Assembly (NCBI RefSeq): GCF_040610475.1
Contig: NZ_JBEXMJ010000015.1
Span: forward strand, 103,225-167,224
Origin: Actinopolymorpha sp. NPDC004070
Lineage (GTDB): Bacteria > Actinomycetota > Actinomycetes > Propionibacteriales > Actinopolymorphaceae
Length of the DNA: 64,000 bases
Reading direction: 5' to 3'
Below the pieces are notes generated by a model, which was not told the DNA's origin, searched no databases, and saw nothing but the letters and a program-made list of their open reading frames with translations. A program made the position numbers and the translations under genes. Within the stretch, counting starts at the first letter, position 1; each line of letters begins with the position of its first letter. Shown in pieces: positions 59,872 through 64,000 of this stretch.

Positions 59872-60444
59872 TCACGATGGCCGCGTTGGTCGCTCGGCCC
59901 CCGACAAGTCGATGTCGACTTCCACCTCCACCTCGTCGCGAAGTTTCAGTGCACCGAGAAAGGCCGTGTAGGGCTTGATTCCGTATGCCGACTGCACTAC
60001 CACAGCGGTGCCGTGGTACCGGTGTGGTGTCACCTCGCGCACGTGCAACTCGATGGGGGCTGAGGCGCCATGCAATGTCAGCGTTCCGGTGACCGTGGCG
60101 CCGCTGGCAATGGGGGTCACCTGGCTGGACTGGAAGGTTGCATGGGGATGGCGGTCTACCGCAAGGATCCGCCGGGCATTGCCGTGGATCTCGCCCCGGT
60201 CCTTGTCGGTCAATGGCTTGACGCCGCCAGTGCCCTCTCGAACCTGCAGCGACTCCAGATTGATCTGCGCGGTGACCGTCGCGTCGGCCGGCGTGTCGGC
60301 GGGCAAATCCAGCTGTGCTGACCAGTCGGTTACCTCGATCGTCAGGTCATGTCCTACCTTCGACGCGACGCCTTGACGGCCGGTACGCAGGATGAGATGT
60401 CCGTTGTCTGGTCCAAGCCGGACCTGGCCGGCCGAGGCTGCCAT
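59872..60444 (-). CDS. YceI-family protein
   Basis: A 190-residue lipocalin-like protein binding isoprenoid-type lipids in related cases. The sequence has the family order: GHLILRTGRQGVASKVGHDL, TVTAQINLESLQVREG, then ILAVDRHPHATFQSSQVTP and TVTGTLTLHGASAPIELHV. No signal peptide, so it is likely cytoplasmic. The ATG at 60442-60444 gives the usual beginning, although no good ribosome site precedes it. Location: between a gene-poor stretch and an IS256 remnant. Confidence 0.88.
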   Translation of the reverse strand: MAASAGQVRLGPDNGHLILRTGRQGVASKVGHDLTIEVTDWSAQLDLPADTPADATVTAQINLESLQVREGTGGVKPLTDKDRGEIHGNARRILAVDRHPHATFQSSQVTPIASGATVTGTLTLHGASAPIELHVREVTPHRYHGTAVVVQSAYGIKPYTAFLGALKLRDEVEVEVDIDLSGAERPTRPS

Positions 60445-60753
60445 GCCTGTGAGGTTACGGAGTCGCCTGGTCGCCGCTCCACTGGTTCGGGGAATTGCGG
60501 ACAGGCGCGTCAGTGGCCTCATGCTTTGACTGTGGCCACACGTAAGCGCACGGATGCAGCCAGACCCAGAATCTTGTCGACCCTCGGGAGCGTCCAGGAC
60601 GGGCGTCGACGAGCCTCCGGGCGCGCCTTTCCCTTTGCACGGACGAGGTCGCCCTGGCCGCGGAGAGGCAGCCGCGGCCGGGGGGCACTGTGGATTAACG
60701 GTGTTTCCGGCTCCGACACGCTGAGCCGTGGGCTTGGCGGGGAAGGCGCCGTG
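60445..60753. other. Stretch without a recognisable gene
   Basis: No gene supported. It separates the YceI gene from an IS256 transposase remnant and may include the IS end, which cannot be identified without its partner. Confidence 0.45.
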
Positions 60754-61083
60754 ATGACGGTGACACTGCAGGGCGTGACTGCGAAGAAGAAGGCGGAGGA
60801 GGGGCTGAGGCGGAGGCCGCGAGGGAGCTGGTGCGTCGGGCTCGGGAACAGGGCCTGTCGCTGACCGGGCCGGACGGGCTGTTGAAGCAGCTGACGAAGA
60901 CGGTTCTGGAGACTGCTCTGAACGAGGAGCGTTGTATGCCAAGGGCCTGACCACCGGGGAGATCTCCGCACACTTCGCACAGATCTACGGCGCCTCGGTG
61001 AGCAAGGAGACGGTCAGCCGGATCACCGACAAGGTGGTCGAGGAGATGAACCAGTGGGCGGTGCGGCCGCTGGACGAGGTCGG
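60754..61083 (+). pseudogene. IS256-family transposase, frameshifted with internal deletion
   Basis: After a start MTVTLQGVTAKKKAEE and a one-base shift, the frame reads AARELVRRAREQGLSLTGPD and LLKQLTKTVLETALNEE, the N-terminus of IS256-type transposases. It then jumps straight to YAKGLTTGEISAHFAQIYGA and VSKETVSRITDKVVEEMNQW, so about 80 residues are missing. It is cut after RPLDEV, before the DDE catalytic residues. The remainder of the IS is absent and foreign sequence continues in frame. Confidence 0.88.
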
Positions 61084-61300
61084 CGCAACACCCAGCGCCG
61101 ACGACCTGCTCGCCCGGGGATACAACCCCGACCGCGGCGCGCCGCAGATAGAGGCGCTGCGCGACGTCGAGCGGCGGGGCGAGCAGCTCGACCCGCACAT
61201 GCGCATCGCGCTCGGGTACGCCACCACGGCGCAGGCCGCGCACGCCCGCATCACCGGTGCCGGCGCCGAGACCATCCGACGACGACCAGGAGACCACCGC
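61084..61300 (+). pseudogene. 3' fragment of an unknown element gene fused to the transposase remnant
   Basis: The frame continues without stop past the IS junction as DDLLARGYNPDRGAPQIEAL, DVERRGEQLDPHMRIALGYA and TTAQAAHARITGAGAETIRR. Its composition returns to high GC. It is probably the end of a mobile-element gene whose front was removed by the IS; the family is not recognised. Confidence 0.5.
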
Positions 61301-61855
61301 ATGAGCCCGACCCGCACCGGCGGCAACCTCGCCGATCTCAGTGAATCCCAGCTCGCCGACCTCGGTGGGTTGACCGACGCGCAGCTCGCTGCCCGCCACG
61401 CCGACGCCGCGCAGGCCGCTGCGGCAGCGCGTGAGGTCGAGGCCGAGCTGCAGCGCCGCGCCGAGCAGCGTGACGCCGAGCTGAAGGCGCTTGTGCGCCG
61501 CTACGACGAGGACCTGCTCGCTCGGTTCCGTGAGCTCGCCGACAGCCTGCAGGAGACCGAGCGCGAACACTCCGAGCAGGTCGACCGAGACGTCGCGGCC
61601 GGGGACATCGACGCCGCCGTAACGTCGCGGATCGCCCGCCGGGCGCAGCGGAACGCCCGCGCCTCTCTGCACCAGGCAGCGCAGGCCGCGCAGATGCGCA
61701 CCGGCGACACCGGGCGGGCGATCCCGGAGCTGCGGTACACCGACGTCGACCTGCTCGCCCGACTGGAGGCGGCGGCCGAGAGAGCCCCTGCGGTGCTTGG
61801 CGCCGAGACCTTCGACCGGCTCGTCGGCGACCCCCCGACCTCGCTGCCCGACTGA
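61301..61855 (+). CDS. Coiled-coil mobile-element protein of unknown function
   Basis: A 184-residue protein at ATG 61301, with CAGGAGA seven bases upstream. It begins with a short helix pattern LSESQLADLGGLTDAQLAAR, followed by a long charged coiled coil (REVEAELQRRAEQRDAELKA, through LQETEREHSEQVDRD) and a C-terminal part ending DRLVGDPPTSLPD. Such proteins occur beside relaxase, primase or replication genes of actinobacterial integrative elements and phages. The frame is continuous with the transposase remnant upstream, but the ribosome site marks this start. Confidence 0.65.
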   Translation: MSPTRTGGNLADLSESQLADLGGLTDAQLAARHADAAQAAAAAREVEAELQRRAEQRDAELKALVRRYDEDLLARFRELADSLQETEREHSEQVDRDVAAGDIDAAVTSRIARRAQRNARASLHQAAQAAQMRTGDTGRAIPELRYTDVDLLARLEAAAERAPAVLGAETFDRLVGDPPTSLPD

Positions 61856-62273
61856 CCATGACCACCCTCGGGCGTGAACGTCACCGCCGCCGGGAGTAAT
61901 CGGCCGACTGTGCCCGGCGTCGGAACGATGGCAGCGAGCGAGTCGTCAGGTCGTTCTCGCACAGACCTGCCAGCGCCAGGCGGGCGCACGTTACTGAGCA
62001 AGGGGACGTGCGCCCGCCAGCACCACCCCGACCCTCGACGACCGCAGGCAGCAGCGCGCACCGGCGACCACGCAGGCGAACCGCGAGGACGTCGACGAGC
62101 GCGACCACCGAGCACGACACGCGACGACTGGCTCGAGGACCTCCGAACGGTCGAACGCACGTAGGTTCGGTTAGGACCCTGGCGGAGCACCCCCGATCCG
62201 CTACGACGCAGGACCGTCGGAGAGAGCTCCCTTTGGGGCGGCTTGCCTACTCATCCCAACAAGGACGTGACCC
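61856..62273. other. Gene-poor stretch with a 12-bp perfect hairpin
   Basis: GCGGGCGCACGT (61980-61991) and ACGTGCGCCCGC (62006-62017) form a perfect stem with a 14-base loop. Frames across it are overlapping and have no family features; the segment could hold control sites of the element. Confidence 0.5.
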
Positions 62274-62664
62274 ATGTCTCTGACTGACTTCGGCACTCGG
62301 GGCGCGGCGTTCTGGCTGCACGCGACCGAGCAGTACGACCCCGAGCGGCACGAGCACGAGCTGCTCACACAGGTCTGCAGACTGCTCGACCTGCTCGACG
62401 ACCTGCAGGCGCGTGTCGACGCCGACGGACCGGTCGTGACCACCTCACGCGACGACATCAAGACGCACCCGCGCTCGTCGAGCTGCGGCAGTCAGCCTCG
62501 CGTTCGGGCGGCTGCTCGCACAGCTTGAAATCGAGGGCGAGGGCGACGCACCGAGCGGGAAAGCGGCGATCCGGTCGGGGTGGCAGAGCCGTGCCGAGAA
62601 AGCCGCCCGCGCCCGGTGGGGCACCCCGGCGCGCTCGGGTGCCGACGGCGGCGAGGCGTCGTGA
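62274..62664 (+). pseudogene. Phage terminase small-subunit-like protein (P27 type), two frameshifts
   Basis: The opening LHATEQYDPERHEHELLTQV, CRLLDLLDDLQARVDADGPV and SRDDIKTHP, then after a shift ALVELRQ, and after another LAFGRLLAQLEIEGEGDA and WQSRAEKAARARWGTPARSG, matches the end of P27-type small terminase proteins. The total of 391 bases is two short of a multiple of three, equal to two single-base losses near 62473 and 62498. The last codons (TCG TGA) overlap the next GTG by GTGA, as in an intact operon, so the losses may be recent or errors. Confidence 0.75.
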
Positions 62665-62936
62665 GGCGGCGGCGTGCGGCCGTGCAGGCGTCCGTCGGCG
62701 GGCCGCCGCCCGAGCTGCTCGACCCCGACGCGCACGTGTGGCACGACCCGGTGCGGTACCGCACGTATATGTCGCGGCGGGGGTGGGTGCTGCCGGTGCG
62801 TGAGCGCATGGGTGACGCCTCGCCGCCATCGCACCGCCGCCATCGCACCGCCGCCTGCGGGTGGGCGCGTGAGGCAGGCGTCACGACCGCCGCCGGGTTT
62901 CCCGATCATCGTCGCCTCGCCGAGCTGCTCGGCTGA
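62661..62936 (+). CDS. Small phage/element protein of unknown function
   Basis: A 91-residue protein from GTG 62661, overlapping the stop of the terminase-like gene. PPPELLDPDAHVWHDPVRYR, then TYMSRRGWVLPVRERMGDAS, and a C-terminal GVTTAAGFPDHRRLAELLG. Repeated CGCCGCCATCGCAC bases (62819-62849) encode SHRRHRTAA. Proteins of this look occur in actinobacterial phage-like elements; no function is known. Confidence 0.6.
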   Translation: MRRRRAAVQASVGGPPPELLDPDAHVWHDPVRYRTYMSRRGWVLPVRERMGDASPPSHRRHRTAACGWAREAGVTTAAGFPDHRRLAELLG

Positions 62937-62976
62937 CCCGACACGACGACCACCACCAACAGAGCAAGCGGAAACC

Positions 62977-63129
62977 ATGAGCCGCGCAGATGACCTTGTG
63001 CCGCTGTTCACAAGCGGCAACCGAGGGCAGGAGTCCGCTCTGCGGCACACGGCGGAGCTCGAGCCCTGGTGCCCACCCCCGAAAGGGGGGCGGTCCCCAG
63101 CTCCCAATCAGGGCCAGAAAGGGAGATGA
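62977..63129 (+). CDS. Possible small protein, 50 residues
   Basis: ATG 62977 starts SRADDLVPLFTSGNRGQESA, which looks like a real N-terminus; the end (CPPPKGGRSPAPNQGQKGR) overlaps a hairpin region and is probably not original coding sequence. It may be a truncated gene. Function unknown. Confidence 0.35.
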   Translation: MSRADDLVPLFTSGNRGQESALRHTAELEPWCPPPKGGRSPAPNQGQKGR

Positions 63130-63185
63130 AAGCTGCCTCCCATAACGTGCGCGGATCCAGCTCCCTTTCTACGCTCGAAAGGGAG
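63076..63185. repeat. Cluster of inverted and direct repeats (GAAAGGGAG family)
   Basis: CCCCC-GAAA-GGGGG (63076-63089) is a tetraloop hairpin. GAAAGGGAG is at 63117-63125 and 63177-63185; its complement CTCCCTTTC at 63161-63169 forms a 9-bp stem with the last copy. The set lies between the small element genes and ssb. Confidence 0.7.
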
Positions 63186-63462
63186 AACCACGGGGTTCCC
63201 ACCATAGGTAGAGGGTCAGTTACCGAACACCGATCACCACAGGGCACCCATGGGCGGGAAACGCCTGGGAGGACGGGACACCACTCCTCCCGGAGCCCGA
63301 CGTGACCGACGACCCCTGTGGGGGCAGGCCACCCAGCGGACGCCTACGCCCGGGCCTACTCCGACGCCCTCCGAAGATCATCCACATTCGGCCTGACCAA
63401 GCGGTTCTCAGCTTGGACAGGCAAGCGAAACCACCCATACACCGCCAGCTAGGAGACAACGC
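63130..63462. other. Stretch upstream of ssb
   Basis: No gene seen. It contains the last repeats of the GAAAGGGAG cluster and a 6-bp inverted repeat (CCAAGC...GCTTGG, about 63399-63418), and ends with TAGGAGA, the ribosome site of ssb. Confidence 0.5.
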
Positions 63463-63834
63463 ATGGCCCTGCCCACCATCACCGCCACAGGCCGAGTCGC
63501 CTCCGACCCCGATCTGAAGTACGGGCGGACCGGCACCGCCTACACCCGACTCAGGATCGCTTGCACCGAACGCAAGAAGAACCAGGCCGGACAGTGGGAA
63601 GACGGCGCCACAACCTGGCTCGACATCACCGCATTCGCCGCCCTGGCCGAAGCCGCCGCCGAACACCTCACCCGAGGCTCCACAGTCACCGTCACAGGCC
63701 GCCTGGAGCAGCGGGAAGTCGGAGACAAGACCTACTACCGCGTGAAGGCCACCGACCTCTCCACGCCCCTCCAGAGCATCAAAACCGTCCAACGGCAGCA
63801 GGCACCAACCAACGACCCCTGGGCCATCGAGTGA
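63463..63834 (+). CDS. ssb: Single-stranded DNA-binding protein, element-encoded type
   Basis: A 123-residue OB-fold SSB: LPTITATGRVASDPDLKYGR, TAYTRLRIACTERKKNQAG, TTWLDITAFAALAEAAAEHL, then GSTVTVTGRLEQREVGDKTY. It is shorter than chromosomal SSB and ends in NDPWAIE rather than the DDEPPF-like tip that binds partner proteins, as in SSBs carried by actinobacterial plasmids and integrative elements. AGGAGA lies six bases before the ATG. It suggests the element once had its own DNA-processing or transfer genes. Confidence 0.92.
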   Translation: MALPTITATGRVASDPDLKYGRTGTAYTRLRIACTERKKNQAGQWEDGATTWLDITAFAALAEAAAEHLTRGSTVTVTGRLEQREVGDKTYYRVKATDLSTPLQSIKTVQRQQAPTNDPWAIE

Positions 63835-63986
63835 CCACACGCCACCAGACACACAGCCCCACACGGCCCCACACAGCCGAGAAGACGACCCGACAGACAA
63901 CCGGACTTAGCCCGGATCCGCCGATGGGCTGGGTGTGGTGAGCGGGTCGTGACGCGAGAATGCCCTTGCGTGTTGGAGGATCGGTC

Positions 63987-64000
63987 TTGTCGAAGGAACG
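63987..64000 (+). CDS. Possible start of a gene cut by the window edge
   Basis: GGAGGA at 63975-63980 is followed, six bases later, by TTG TCG AAG GAA, which would encode an N-terminus MSKE. Only a few codons are visible, so the product cannot be told. Confidence 0.3.

Noticed and set aside
61874..62164. A 96-codon plus-strand frame
   Set aside because: It spans the 12-bp hairpin and reads as arginine/proline-rich out-of-frame sequence with no ribosome site.

Overview
The window is high-GC DNA from an actinobacterium. Evidence: strong G/C third-position bias, many GTG starts and ATGA/GTGA gene overlaps, an actinobacterial leuA leader peptide, a Zur box of the Streptomyces/Mycobacterium type, and a conserved housekeeping order (recO-uppS-zur-znuBCA, glyS-dusB-ppdK, dgt-dnaG, principal-type sigma factor, tRNA-Asn). 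The gene content and order suggest the Propionibacteriales (an Actinopolymorpha- or Kribbella-like genome). That placement is inference; no marker settles the genus.

Layout. 1-2.7 kb: a GNAT acetyltransferase cut by the window edge, then leuA behind a 15-residue leucine attenuator peptide. 2.9-10.4 kb: a carbohydrate-type regulatory region on the minus strand (lacI-thuA-Gfo/Idh operon, a RutE-like nitroreductase, a second lacI) facing a Tat/lipoprotein family-5 solute-binding protein; three related palindromes form a candidate shared operator set. 10.7-17.3 kb: HesB-like protein, CPBP protease, then recO-uppS convergent with a zinc cluster (znuA-znuC-znuB-zur) controlled by a Zur box over the znuA promoter. 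17.4-26.8 kb: housekeeping genes (glyS, dusB, ppdK) with a lipoprotein, an MpaB-family protein and an XRE regulator. 26.9-31.2 kb: phytanoyl-CoA-type dioxygenase, AraC regulator, membrane glycosyltransferase, Cu/Zn-SOD-like protein. 31.3-36 kb: dgt, a ferredoxin-reductase-type flavoprotein, dnaG. 36.1-44.1 kb: xylB, an XRE regulator, an orphan M52 peptidase, and a ROK-xylA-Gfo/Idh-isomerase cluster. 44.3-51.6 kb: a C5-epimerase gene broken by an in-frame TAG, a sigma factor, an M1-type lipoprotein peptidase, tRNA-Asn, an NYN-domain protein and a CAU-anticodon tRNA.

From the CAU tRNA (51.6 kb) to the end the character changes: coding density drops, base composition looks less GC-biased in places, and most recognisable genes are broken. 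There are FG-GAP repeat gene remnants, a YncE-like/phosphoesterase remnant, an epimerase scrap, an IS256-family transposase with an internal deletion, and a terminase-small-subunit-like remnant. A few intact genes lie among them (LytR-CpsA-Psr protein, YceI, an unknown 150-residue protein, a plasmid/phage-type ssb). This looks like a decayed genomic island or integrative element downstream of a tRNA gene.

Working together: zinc supply (Zur/ZnuABC) sits beside a RecO that itself carries a 13-histidine tail; xylose use is split into xylB and a ROK-controlled xylA cluster; the two LacI proteins and the solute-binding protein are likely one sugar-responsive regulon. No CRISPR array, rRNA operon or complete biosynthetic cluster was seen.
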